DNA from: an uncultured Pelagimonas sp.
GTDB taxonomy: Bacteria; Pseudomonadota; Alphaproteobacteria; Rhodobacterales; Rhodobacteraceae
NCBI RefSeq assembly: GCF_947498515.1
Contig: NZ_CANMKO010000007.1
Coordinates: forward strand, 1-64,000
Length of the DNA stretch: 64,000 nucleotides
Direction of reading: 5' to 3'
This document shows, one piece after another, positions 26,085 to 34,382 of the stretch. Within the stretch, counting starts at the first letter, position 1; each line of letters opens with the position of its first letter. The translations under genes and the position numbers were made by a program. Under the pieces are notes generated by a model that was given only the letters and a program-made list of their open reading frames with translations, did no database searches and was not told the origin of the DNA.

Positions 26085-26956
26085 CCGGCTGGCCCGTCGC
26101 CCCATTCTAACCAATGACGATCCGACGGGGTTAAAAGCTGCGAAATCTTCGCGTCATAAGCCGCCAAATCCTCGGCGTTTAAAACGCCTTCCCATTTGTT
26201 CGAGCTGGCGTTGTTAAAAAATCCGGTATCGCTTTTCCAGAACCCCTGCCCCGCAGACGGGACAAACCGGTCTGCATTGGCACGCATCTTTTCGAAGCGC
26301 GCGGCATCCACCAGCGAGTCCATCACATGTGGTGGGTGCTGCACGCCGATATGAGCCGCAATCATGGCAAAAACCGCCGCAAGGTCACGCTGCATATCTC
26401 TATAATGCAGCTGCAAGAGGTTGCTTCGATCCCCGCGGTTCATGGACGAATTGTAATGGTCAACTACCGAAGTCAGCGTCACATGACCTTCTTCTACATC
26501 CAGAAACCTGTGAAAACTCTCCCGCGCAGTTCCTTGCACAGACGTCTTTTCAATATCGACCTGAATGTTGTTTTCATGGCTTCTAAACGAAAAATGGACA
26601 TCAATCGGATGCCGATACACAGTGATATAGCGTACGTCTTGCCAATAAGGCAGGCAATTCAAGGGTGAGTGGCTTTTGAGATGCCTTCGTTTTACCTGCG
26701 TCTCGATATTCGACAAAAGCTCTTCCAAAGGTCGAAATGCCATGTCGACCCAAGGTGAGTTTACCGAAACATTAGCATCAACTTTTGGATCCCCCGACAA
26801 CAAAAGCGCAAGAATTCCCTGCACCCAAGTGGTCCCGGATTTCGGCGGTGTTGTGACGATAATATCGTCGTCGCGGGCGGTGATCGCCTGCCATCTGGCT
26901 GAGTCAGAGATGAAATCTTGATGTCTATGTGTCGGCGTCTCGGCGGCGGGCGGCAT
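26081..26956 (-). CDS. PAPS-dependent sulfotransferase family protein
   Basis: Cytosolic-type sulfotransferase domain (PF00685), 291 residues. The 5'-phosphosulfate loop is PKSGTTWV (about 38-45), the 3'-phosphate-binding segment is YRHPIDVHFSF, and a C-terminal KSDTGFFNN with the RKG-like loop region is present. Such enzymes transfer sulfate from PAPS to phenols, alcohols or amines. It is convergent with maiA and next to a second MarR gene, inside the aromatic catabolism cluster, so a phenolic or aromatic acceptor is a reasonable guess. It is an unusual cluster member. Confidence 0.85.
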   Translation of the reverse strand: MPPAAETPTHRHQDFISDSARWQAITARDDDIIVTTPPKSGTTWVQGILALLLSGDPKVDANVSVNSPWVDMAFRPLEELLSNIETQVKRRHLKSHSPLNCLPYWQDVRYITVYRHPIDVHFSFRSHENNIQVDIEKTSVQGTARESFHRFLDVEEGHVTLTSVVDHYNSSMNRGDRSNLLQLHYRDMQRDLAAVFAMIAAHIGVQHPPHVMDSLVDAARFEKMRANADRFVPSAGQGFWKSDTGFFNNASSNKWEGVLNAEDLAAYDAKISQLLTPSDRHWLEWGDGPAG

Positions 26957-27003
26957 GGAAGAATCCTATCTTGAATGCCGTGATCATGCCGAACCTACTT
27001 CGA

Positions 27004-27501
27004 TCAATCTACAACTGACTTTGATTGTTCCGCACCCAACACTTGTTCGGGCGCATCCAGCGCTTTGAGCAATGCGGTCATGCCATCTTGCAGCGATTGA
27101 CGGGCAGCATCGTCCATCGCACCAAGAATTTCCATGGCGCGCGCATCGACCTGTGGCTTGATTTCATCAAACAAACGACGCCCTTCATCCGTGCTCCGGA
27201 ATAGTTTGATACGGCGGTCGGCGGGCGAAACCCTACGTGTTATCAGACCCTTGTCCTCAAGCCTTTGGGAGGCGCGGGATAGTTGTACCTTGTCCAATGT
27301 TGTCCGTTGAACCAGCTCGTTGGACGCAATTTCCTCGGCTTGGGACAGAAGAAACAACAGCCGCCATTCTTCTCGGCTAAGGCCATAGGCCTTGCCATAC
27401 ACATCCATAAGGTTGCGCGAAAACCGTTCTGCAGCCACGGCAAAACGGTAAGGAAAAAAGGCTTCTATCTGGCTCAAGGCGTCTGTCATTTTGCGATCCA
27501 T
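27004..27501 (-). CDS. second MarR-family regulator
   Basis: Winged-helix regulator of about 165 residues, with the helix-turn-helix around LVQRTTLDKVQLSRASQRLEDKG and wing SPADRRIKLFRSTDEG. The ATG at 27489 is an alternative start. It is divergent from the VOC enzyme gene; between them lie a box related to those at hmgA and an FNR/Dnr-type box. It differs clearly in sequence from the first MarR (25027) but may read the same palindrome family. Ligand unknown. Confidence 0.88.
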   Translation of the reverse strand: MDRKMTDALSQIEAFFPYRFAVAAERFSRNLMDVYGKAYGLSREEWRLLFLLSQAEEIASNELVQRTTLDKVQLSRASQRLEDKGLITRRVSPADRRIKLFRSTDEGRRLFDEIKPQVDARAMEILGAMDDAARQSLQDGMTALLKALDAPEQVLGAEQSKSVVD

Positions 27502-27524
27502 GACATCGTTTCATCTGCAACAAC

Positions 27525-27538
27525 TTGACCTAAGTCAA
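27525..27538. promoter_or_regulatory. FNR/Dnr-type box upstream of the VOC gene
   Basis: TTGAC-CTAA-GTCAA is a perfect dyad of the TTGA-N6-TCAA class bound by CRP/FNR-superfamily regulators. It is centred near 27531.5, so a transcription start around 27573 would place it at about -41, the usual activating position, ahead of the VOC gene at 27599. Confidence 0.6.
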
Positions 27539-27564
27539 ATACACAATGACCCGGATCGTCAATC

Positions 27565-27578
27565 ATTGCAAATGCAAC
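27565..27578. promoter_or_regulatory. MarR-type operator, box 3 (second MarR / VOC divergence)
   Basis: ATTGC-AAAT-GCAAC matches the TTGC-N4-GCAA core of boxes 1 and 2, here between the second MarR gene and the VOC gene. It overlaps the likely transcription start of the latter. Confidence 0.6.
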
Positions 27579-27598
27579 GATATTTTTTGGAGGGAAAA

Positions 27599-28153
27599 AT
27601 GACAGTGCAATTGAAGGTCGATCAAATTCATCACGTAGCTTATCGCTGCAAGGATGCCAAGGAAACCGTCGCGTTCTACACCAAGATGCTGAACATGGAT
27701 TTCGTTTTGGCAATTGCCGAAGATCACGTCCCGTCGACCCACGAACCCGACCCTTACATGCATCTGTTTCTTGATGCCGGGAATGGCAATGTTCTGGCGT
27801 TCTTTGAACTACCAACCAAGCCGGAAATGGGCCGCGACCCGAACACGCCTATTTGGGTGCAACACATTGCATTTAAAGTCAAAGACCGCGACACATTGAT
27901 TGCGTTCAAGGATCACCTAGAGGCAAATGGAGTGGACGTTTTGGGCGTCACAGACCATTCTATTTTCCACTCGATCTATTTCTTTGATCCCAATGGCCAC
28001 CGGGTCGAACTTGCCTGCCCCGATCCCGAAGAAGAGGCCATGCTCGCCAAATTGGACGCGGTCAAATGGGACATGCTCGAAGAATGGTCTAAAACGAAAA
28101 AAGCCCCTCAGCACGCGGCGTGGCTGCATGCCAAGGAGCTTGAAAAAGATTGA
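27599..28153 (+). CDS. VOC-superfamily (glyoxalase/extradiol dioxygenase fold) enzyme
   Basis: A 184-residue protein with two beta-alpha-beta-beta-beta modules. Metal-ligand candidates are His11 or His12 (QIHHVAY), the His in VQHIAFKV and the Glu in GHRVELACPD, as in glyoxalases and one-domain dioxygenases. A strong GGAGG precedes the ATG at 27599. It is too short to be 4-hydroxyphenylpyruvate dioxygenase, whose usual length is about 350 to 400 residues. Its position in the homogentisate region points to an aromatic or thioester metabolite, but the substrate is unknown. Confidence 0.82.
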   Translation: MTVQLKVDQIHHVAYRCKDAKETVAFYTKMLNMDFVLAIAEDHVPSTHEPDPYMHLFLDAGNGNVLAFFELPTKPEMGRDPNTPIWVQHIAFKVKDRDTLIAFKDHLEANGVDVLGVTDHSIFHSIYFFDPNGHRVELACPDPEEEAMLAKLDAVKWDMLEEWSKTKKAPQHAAWLHAKELEKD

Positions 28154-28164
28154 TGGGGGGGGCT

Positions 28165-29202
28165 TTAGCCCCAATCCATCACCACCTTGCCGGCCTCGCC
28201 CGACATCATCGCAGCAAACCCGTCTTCGAACTCATCAATCGAAATACGGTGTGTGATGAGGTCGGTCAGGTCGAGCCCGGATTGGACCAAAGCGATCATT
28301 TTGTACCAAGTTTCGTACATTTCGCGCCCGTAGATCCCCTTGACCGTCAGCATCTTAAAGATGATTTCGTTCCAATCGACCGCAAATTCGGTTGGTGCAA
28401 TGCCAAGCAAGGCGATCTTGCCGCCATTGTTCATCCGGTTGATCATCTGGCGCATCGCTGGCGCGGCGCCGGACATTTCCAACCCGACATCAAAGCCCTC
28501 GGTCATGCCGATCTGAGGCATCAGGTCGGCCAGCGTTTCATTGCTGACATCCACCACATGTTGGACCCCCAAACGACGGGCAAGATCAAGGCGATAGGGT
28601 GCAATATCGGTGATCACAACTTTGCGTGCACCGACCTTTTGCGCCACCAAGGCCCCCATGATTCCAATCGGACCTGCCCCGGTGACCAAGACATCTTCGC
28701 CAACCAGATCAAACGACAAAGCGGTGTGAACTGCGTTACCAAACGGGTCAAAAATCGCGGCAATTTCATCTGGAATATCGTCGGGAATGGGGACAACGTT
28801 GCTTTCGGGAATACAGAGGTATTCGGCGAATGATCCGGGCCGATTGACCCCGACACCTAACGTATTGCGGCACAGCTGACCACGACCTGCCCGACAATTG
28901 CGACACGTCCCACAAACCACGTGCCCTTCGCCGGACACACGTTGACCGATGGCATATTTCACCGCCGCGGCACCGGTATCGACGATTTCACCACAGAACT
29001 CATGCCCAACAACCATCGGAACCGGCACAGTTTTCGCCGACCATTCATCCCACTTCCAGATATGGACATCGGTCCCACAAATCGCGGATTTCTTCACCTT
29101 GATCAGAACTTCATCCGGGCCGGGCTCGGGCACCGGAACGCGTTCCATCCAAAGGCCCGGCTCGGATTTGGCTTTGACCAATGCTTTCATTTCATTGCTC
29201 AT
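28165..29202 (-). CDS. tdh: L-threonine 3-dehydrogenase
   Basis: Zinc-dependent medium-chain alcohol dehydrogenase, 345 residues, oxidising threonine to 2-amino-3-ketobutyrate with NAD. The catalytic zinc motif is ICGTDVHIW with GHEFCGE, and the structural zinc cysteines are [15 protein letters not shown]. The Rossmann motif is [11 protein letters not shown]. It overlaps kbl by four bases (ATGA), the classical kbl-tdh operon, here with kbl first. A short hairpin (about 28159-28172) overlaps its stop codon. Confidence 0.95.
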   Translation of the reverse strand: MSNEMKALVKAKSEPGLWMERVPVPEPGPDEVLIKVKKSAICGTDVHIWKWDEWSAKTVPVPMVVGHEFCGEIVDTGAAAVKYAIGQRVSGEGHVVCGTCRNCRAGRGQLCRNTLGVGVNRPGSFAEYLCIPESNVVPIPDDIPDEIAAIFDPFGNAVHTALSFDLVGEDVLVTGAGPIGIMGALVAQKVGARKVVITDIAPYRLDLARRLGVQHVVDVSNETLADLMPQIGMTEGFDVGLEMSGAAPAMRQMINRMNNGGKIALLGIAPTEFAVDWNEIIFKMLTVKGIYGREMYETWYKMIALVQSGLDLTDLITHRISIDEFEDGFAAMMSGEAGKVVMDWG

Positions 29203-30407
29203 TGTGCCGCCTCCGTAAGAATGTTCATGTCATGGCCAACCTCGATAAACGCATCAATGGCGCGGTCTAATTCTTCGCGGCTTAGGGCGGCGGACATTTG
29301 GGTACGAATGCGATCTTGCCCCTTGGGCACCACCGGGAAACTAAACGGCGCGACATATACCCCCTTGGCATCGAGCCGTTTCGCCATGTCTTGAGCCAGT
29401 TTCGGATCACGCAGCATCACGGGAATGATCGGGTGTTCACCGGGCAAAAGATCAAAACCCGCCTCAGACATACGCGCCCGAAAATGCGCGGCGTGTTCCA
29501 TTAGCCGATCCCGGCGCTCGGTCGAGGCCTCAAGCATATCCAGAACTTTGATCGAGGTCTGCGCGATAACCGGGGCAAGCGTGTTTGAAAACAGATAGGG
29601 GCGCGACCGCTGGCGCAGCCAATCCACAACCTCGCGTTTCGCACAGGTATAGCCACCCGACGCACCGCCAAGGGCCTTGCCAAGGGTCCCGGTGACGATG
29701 TCCACACGCCCCATCACGTTGCAATGTTCGATCGATCCACGCCCGGTTTCGCCGACAAAACCAACCGCATGGCTGTCATCCACCATAACCATCGCACCGT
29801 ACTTATCAGCCAGATCGCAAACCTGTTCGAGCTTGGCGATATAGCCGTCCATCGAAAATACACCGTCGGTGGCGATCATTTTAAACCGCGCTCCAGCGGC
29901 CTCGGCAGCCTGTAGTTGAGCCTCAAGATCGGCCATATCGGAATTCGCATATCGAAACCGCTTGGCCTTGCACAAACGCACCCCGTCGATAATCGACGCA
30001 TGGTTCAACGCATCCGAAATGATAGCGTCCTCTGGCCCCAGAAGCGTTTCAAATAGCCCGGTATTGGCGTCAAAACAGCTAGAATAGAGGATCGTATCCT
30101 CGAAACCCAAAAAGGAGGATAGGCGCGCCTCCAACTTTTTGTGCTCTTCTTGGGTGCCGCAAATAAAGCGGACGGACGACATCCCATACCCATATCGGCT
30201 TAGCGCGTCGCGGCCCGCCTCGATAAGGTCGGGATGATCGGACAGCCCAAGGTAGTTGTTGGCGCACAGGTTGATCACCTCTTTGCCAGTGTCCAATGCA
30301 ACGGTTCCCGCCTGTTTTGACGTGATCACACGTTCGCTTTTGTACAGCCCGCTTTGCATCAACATGTCTAGCTCACGGGTCATATGGTCAATGAAGTCTT
30401 TGGTCAT
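29199..30407 (-). CDS. kbl: 2-amino-3-ketobutyrate CoA ligase (glycine C-acetyltransferase)
   Basis: PLP-dependent alpha-oxoamine synthase, 402 residues, splitting 2-amino-3-ketobutyrate with CoA into glycine and acetyl-CoA. The motif [11 protein letters not shown], the DDSHAVGF strand with the pyridine-binding Asp, and the PLP lysine in [10 protein letters not shown] are all present. The ATG at 30407 ([10 protein letters not shown]) sits behind GGAGA; longer reading upstream is not family-like. Together with tdh it turns threonine into glycine, which the glycine cleavage operon at 52-56 kb can use. Confidence 0.95.
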   Translation of the reverse strand: MTKDFIDHMTRELDMLMQSGLYKSERVITSKQAGTVALDTGKEVINLCANNYLGLSDHPDLIEAGRDALSRYGYGMSSVRFICGTQEEHKKLEARLSSFLGFEDTILYSSCFDANTGLFETLLGPEDAIISDALNHASIIDGVRLCKAKRFRYANSDMADLEAQLQAAEAAGARFKMIATDGVFSMDGYIAKLEQVCDLADKYGAMVMVDDSHAVGFVGETGRGSIEHCNVMGRVDIVTGTLGKALGGASGGYTCAKREVVDWLRQRSRPYLFSNTLAPVIAQTSIKVLDMLEASTERRDRLMEHAAHFRARMSEAGFDLLPGEHPIIPVMLRDPKLAQDMAKRLDAKGVYVAPFSFPVVPKGQDRIRTQMSAALSREELDRAIDAFIEVGHDMNILTEAAQ

Positions 30408-30635
30408 CGTCGTCTCTCCGCGTGTGTTAAAAAAGCATTGTTGATACAGCCTGCGACATCCTGACCGCAGGTCAACTGCGTCATGTCCTCTGCTCAAAAT
30501 TTAGGCAAGAGTGAAATCGGCATTGGGCACCCAAAACCGATGAATTTCTGTGATCGCTTCGATAAGCGCTTTCCCCCTTGGAGCGGCGGGCAAGCAGGGG
30601 TATCAAAACCATCCGACCAAGTTGGAGAATGAGTT

Positions 30636-32969
30636 TTGGATCAGACCGCCACCCGTATCGCCCGCACCATCGCCACCGAAATCGGAGCGGCAGCAAATCA
30701 GGTCAACGCAGCGGTTGAACTGCTGGATGGCGGGGCGACTGTGCCCTTTGTTGCGCGCTATCGCAAAGAGGTGACCGGAGGCTTGGACGATACACAGCTT
30801 AGAACGCTGTCTGACCGGTTGGCCTATCTTCGTGATATGGAAGCGCGGCGGAAGACGATCCTGCAATCGATCAAGGATCAAGATAAACTCACCGACGAAT
30901 TGACCCGCGCAATTGTCGGAGCCGACACAAAATCAGCGTTGGAAGACATTTACCTCCCCTACAAACCCAAGCGACGCACCAAGGCGATGATCGCCCGTGA
31001 AAATGGGTTAGAACCGTTATTGCAAGCGATTTTGAGCGACCGGCAAGCAGACCCCGAGGTTTTGGCGCAAGGCTACCTGTCAGACGCGGTTGTCGATGTG
31101 AAAACTGCTCTCAATGGCGCGCGGGATATTTTGGCCGAACAGTTGTCTGAGAATGCCGAACTTTTGGGCCGTTTGCGAGATTACATGAAGCAAGACGCGG
31201 TGATCTCATCGCGCATCGTTGAGGGTAAAGAACAAGCCGGGGCCAAATTTAGCGACTATTTCGACCACTCCGAAAAATGGGCCAACATCGCGCCGCACCG
31301 CGCTTTGGCAATTTTGCGCGCCTCCAAAGAGGAAATTGTTACAATCGACATCGCCCCGCCCGCCGAAACAGGGTCAGAGCGGGCCGAGGCTATCATCGGA
31401 TCGGCCATTGGTATGCGTGGCGATGGTCCCGGTGACGCTTGGCTTCGCAAAGCCGCAAGTTGGACATGGCGGATCAAATTGAGCCTGTCGATGTACATGG
31501 ATCTTTTGACCGACTTGCGTCAACGGTCTCATGAAGAGGCGATCACGGTGTTCGCCCGCAACCTCAAAGATTTGCTTCTGGCCGCCCCCGCCGGACCGCG
31601 CGCGACACTTGGCCTTGATCCCGGCATTCGAACCGGCGTCAAAGTGGCTGTGGTCGATGCCACCGGCAAAGTTTTAGACACCGCCACGATCTACCCGTTC
31701 CAACCTAGAATGGATGTACGCGGCTCTGAGGCCAAGATTATCGAGCTTATTCAACGCCACAACATTGATTTGGTCGCGATCGGAAATGGAACGGCCAGCC
31801 GCGAGACCGAAAAGCTGGTTGGCGATACTATGAAATTGCTACCACCGGCGGTGAAGAAACCTACAAAGGTTGTGGTATCCGAAGCCGGTGCCTCGGTCTA
31901 TTCGGCCTCGGAATTGGCAGCGCGCGAGTTCCCCGATCTTGACGTATCTTTGCGTGGCGCGGTCTCGATTGCGCGACGTTTACAAGACCCGCTTGCCGAA
32001 CTGGTGAAAATCGAGCCGCAATCGATTGGGGTAGGCCAGTATCAGCACGATGTTGATCAACGCCGCTTGGCCAAGTCACTTGAAGCCGTTGTCGAAGATG
32101 CGGTGAACGCTGTGGGTGTTGATCTCAACACCGCCTCCGCCCCGTTGTTGGCGCATATCGCCGGGCTTGGCCCGTCGCTTGCGCAATCCATTGTCGATCA
32201 TCGGGATGGAAACGGGGCCTTTGCCTCGCGCAAGGCGTTGCTCAAAGTGGCCGGCTTGGGGCCGAAGGCATTTGAACAATGCGCCGGATTCTTGCGAATT
32301 CGCGAAGGATCAGAACCGCTCGATAGCTCCTCTGTTCACCCAGAAGCCTATGATGTTGCCAGGAAAATCGTTGCTGCCTGTGGCCGGGATTTGCGGTCAA
32401 TCGCCGGGGATTCCAAAGCCCTGACCAACCTTAGGGCGGAACAGTTCGTCGATGACAAATTCGGCTTGCCCACAGTTCGAGATATTTTCCAAGAACTTGA
32501 GAAACCAGGACGGGACCCAAGGCCGAGCTTCAAAACCGCCAGCTTTGCCGACGGGATCGAAGACATCAAGGACCTGCGGCCCGGAATGTCGTTGGAAGGC
32601 ACCGTGACGAATGTTGCGGCCTTTGGCGCGTTTGTTGACATCGGGGTCCATCAAGACGGGTTGGTCCATGTCAGCCAATTGGCAGACAAGTTTGTCAAAG
32701 ACCCGCACGACATCGTCAAGGCCGGGGATGTCGTCAAAGTACGCGTGACCGAGGTTGATGTTCCGCGCAAACGTATTGGACTGACCATGCGGTCATCTGG
32801 CGGTCAAACAAGCCGTAGCAAGACGCCAGATAGACCCAACACAAAGCCGTCGCAAAAGTCTCATTCTGGCAAACTCAATCAAGACCGACGTACAAAAAAC
32901 TCTGAAGGCCCTCAAAACAATGCCCTTGGTGCTGCTTTGAAAAACGCCATGAAGCAAAGCAAAACCTAG
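30636..32969 (+). CDS. tex: Tex-family RNA-binding transcription accessory protein
   Basis: Large nucleic-acid-binding protein of 777 residues. The N-terminal Tex domain includes VPFVARYRKEVTGG and YLPYKPKRRTKA, then the RNase H-like fold region (LGLDPGIRTGVKVAV), helix-hairpin-helix segments (LLAHIAGLGPSLAQSIV) and a C-terminal S1 domain (GTVTNVAAFGAFVDIGVH). The tail is Ser-, Lys- and Gln-rich. There is no ATG near the family start; TTG at 30636 behind GGAG gives a family-like MDQTATRIARTIATE. The function is transcription-linked RNA handling. Confidence 0.93.
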   Translation: MDQTATRIARTIATEIGAAANQVNAAVELLDGGATVPFVARYRKEVTGGLDDTQLRTLSDRLAYLRDMEARRKTILQSIKDQDKLTDELTRAIVGADTKSALEDIYLPYKPKRRTKAMIARENGLEPLLQAILSDRQADPEVLAQGYLSDAVVDVKTALNGARDILAEQLSENAELLGRLRDYMKQDAVISSRIVEGKEQAGAKFSDYFDHSEKWANIAPHRALAILRASKEEIVTIDIAPPAETGSERAEAIIGSAIGMRGDGPGDAWLRKAASWTWRIKLSLSMYMDLLTDLRQRSHEEAITVFARNLKDLLLAAPAGPRATLGLDPGIRTGVKVAVVDATGKVLDTATIYPFQPRMDVRGSEAKIIELIQRHNIDLVAIGNGTASRETEKLVGDTMKLLPPAVKKPTKVVVSEAGASVYSASELAAREFPDLDVSLRGAVSIARRLQDPLAELVKIEPQSIGVGQYQHDVDQRRLAKSLEAVVEDAVNAVGVDLNTASAPLLAHIAGLGPSLAQSIVDHRDGNGAFASRKALLKVAGLGPKAFEQCAGFLRIREGSEPLDSSSVHPEAYDVARKIVAACGRDLRSIAGDSKALTNLRAEQFVDDKFGLPTVRDIFQELEKPGRDPRPSFKTASFADGIEDIKDLRPGMSLEGTVTNVAAFGAFVDIGVHQDGLVHVSQLADKFVKDPHDIVKAGDVVKVRVTEVDVPRKRIGLTMRSSGGQTSRSKTPDRPNTKPSQKSHSGKLNQDRRTKNSEGPQNNALGAALKNAMKQSKT

Positions 32970-33480
32970 GTCGGCTATTTGCAAGGTAAACCCCGGACTA
33001 ATACCGACCCATCGTGCAATCCGCTCATTCAATCGCAATTCCGAATCTGTTTGGAGAGATTCGGAGAAAGTCAGGGTGTAACCTGCTCGCTCAGCACAAG
33101 GCGTTAGCCTATTTTTTCATCATACGAGAAAATTTCTTGCCAATCATACGGTGCAAACTTTTTGCGCTAACACTTTACTTCATGTCCTTCACTCCAAATC
33201 GCTCACACCGGAAATTTTAGCAAAAATACTTTAAATTCATAAAGTTATACAGAAACATCGCTTTGTATCGAGCGCTCGTATCCGGCTCGACGCACAACCT
33301 GTAGTTTAAAACGCAACTTAGCCCTCCTCCAAATAGCCATTTGAAGGGGTCCTCGCGAGGTTATTGGTTAACGCATTATTAATTGACTTAAGAGGCGCCC
33401 AACCTCTATCCCTTGCATGTAACCAGTTTTGGTTTGTCTGGTGAATATTTTTAAAAAAAGTCTTTCTGGGGGCACCCACT
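32970..33480. other. AT-rich intergenic region before the exopolysaccharide genes
   Basis: No convincing gene is visible. Features seen are a stem (33041-33047 with 33058-33064), an AT-rich tract from about 33110 to 33300, and the CtrA-like box at 33368-33382. The region is more AT-rich than its neighbours, as is often so for regulated polysaccharide promoters. Confidence 0.5.
33368..33382. promoter_or_regulatory. CtrA-type box upstream of the sugar transferase gene
   Basis: TTAA-CGCATTA-TTAA is an exact match to TTAA-N7-TTAA, the alphaproteobacterial CtrA consensus. It lies about 100 bases upstream of the start at 33481. Confidence 0.6.
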
Positions 33481-34143
33481 ATGTTCGACGTTTCATCGCT
33501 TGAAACCTCTGTGAACGCGACAACGTTAAGTTCCAAAACCGAAAACTTTATAAGTGATGGGATTTTCGGGCTGTCCAAGCGTATTTTTGATACTTTGGTG
33601 AGCCTTGCTCTGCTTCCTGGTCTTGTTGGCGCAATTATCGTTCTGCTGTTTCTCAACCCGTTTCTAAACAGAGGACCAATTTTTTACGTCCAAAACCGCA
33701 TGGGCCGCAATTGCAAGAGCTTCAAAGCGATCAAGTTCCGCTCAATGACCGCGTCGGAAAATATCACGCGGTCCGCTGATGACCCCCTCGAAATAGACCG
33801 CATTACCCCGCTCGGCCATTTCCTGAGAAAAAGCCGACTGGATGAACTACCGCAAATCCTCAATGTATTGCTTGGGGACATGAGTCTGATCGGCCCACGT
33901 CCCGACTACTACGATCATGCAATAGAGTACCTGAATACCATCCCCGGTTACCGCGAACGTCACATCGTGCGCCCGGGTATCAGCGGTCTCGCGCAAACCG
34001 AGTTGGGTTACATTGAAGGCACAGACGCTACCAAGAGAAAAGTCAAAGCGGATTTGTATTATATCACACACCGCAGCTATGCTCTTGAAACTTGGATATT
34101 TTGGCGGACTTTGTCTGTCGTTGCGCGTCGCGCCGGCGCATAA
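33481..34143 (+). CDS. bacterial sugar transferase (priming glycosyltransferase)
   Basis: Polyprenyl-phosphate hexose-1-phosphate transferase of 220 residues, loading the first sugar of an exopolysaccharide onto undecaprenyl phosphate. After one membrane segment (about 36-60), the catalytic core shows KAIKFRSMT, FLRKSRLDELPQILNVL (Arg-Leu-Asp-Glu-Leu-Pro motif), GDMSLIGPRP and RPGISGLAQ. It is the short WcaJ-C/ExoY type. It is followed by an outer-membrane exporter gene, so both belong to one polysaccharide system. Confidence 0.92.
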   Translation: MFDVSSLETSVNATTLSSKTENFISDGIFGLSKRIFDTLVSLALLPGLVGAIIVLLFLNPFLNRGPIFYVQNRMGRNCKSFKAIKFRSMTASENITRSADDPLEIDRITPLGHFLRKSRLDELPQILNVLLGDMSLIGPRPDYYDHAIEYLNTIPGYRERHIVRPGISGLAQTELGYIEGTDATKRKVKADLYYITHRSYALETWIFWRTLSVVARRAGA

Positions 34144-34382
34144 TAATCCAGACTCGTTTTCGACAATCAGGTACCTGAATAGGTGTTGTCGTTCGGCTTT
34201 GACCGCACAGGTGTTTTCTGTGACCTGTTGCAGTTTTAGCTCAAGCTCAAGCAAACCTCAGTGAACTCTTATACATAATGTCGTGGCCAGCACCGCGACG
34301 ATGTAGACATATAGTCATTTACGAGCGTCGGCGGACCGCTTAGGTCTCTTTGAACATGCGAACGATTTCGGGGGAGGTCACA

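Noticed and set aside
27599-28153. VOC gene as 4-hydroxyphenylpyruvate dioxygenase
   Set aside because: The protein has 184 residues, half the length of HPPD, and lacks its C-terminal metal-binding domain.
28155-28172. Hairpin at the end of the VOC and tdh genes as a bidirectional terminator
   Set aside because: The stem is only five or six bases, overlaps the tdh stop codon and has no T run on either strand.
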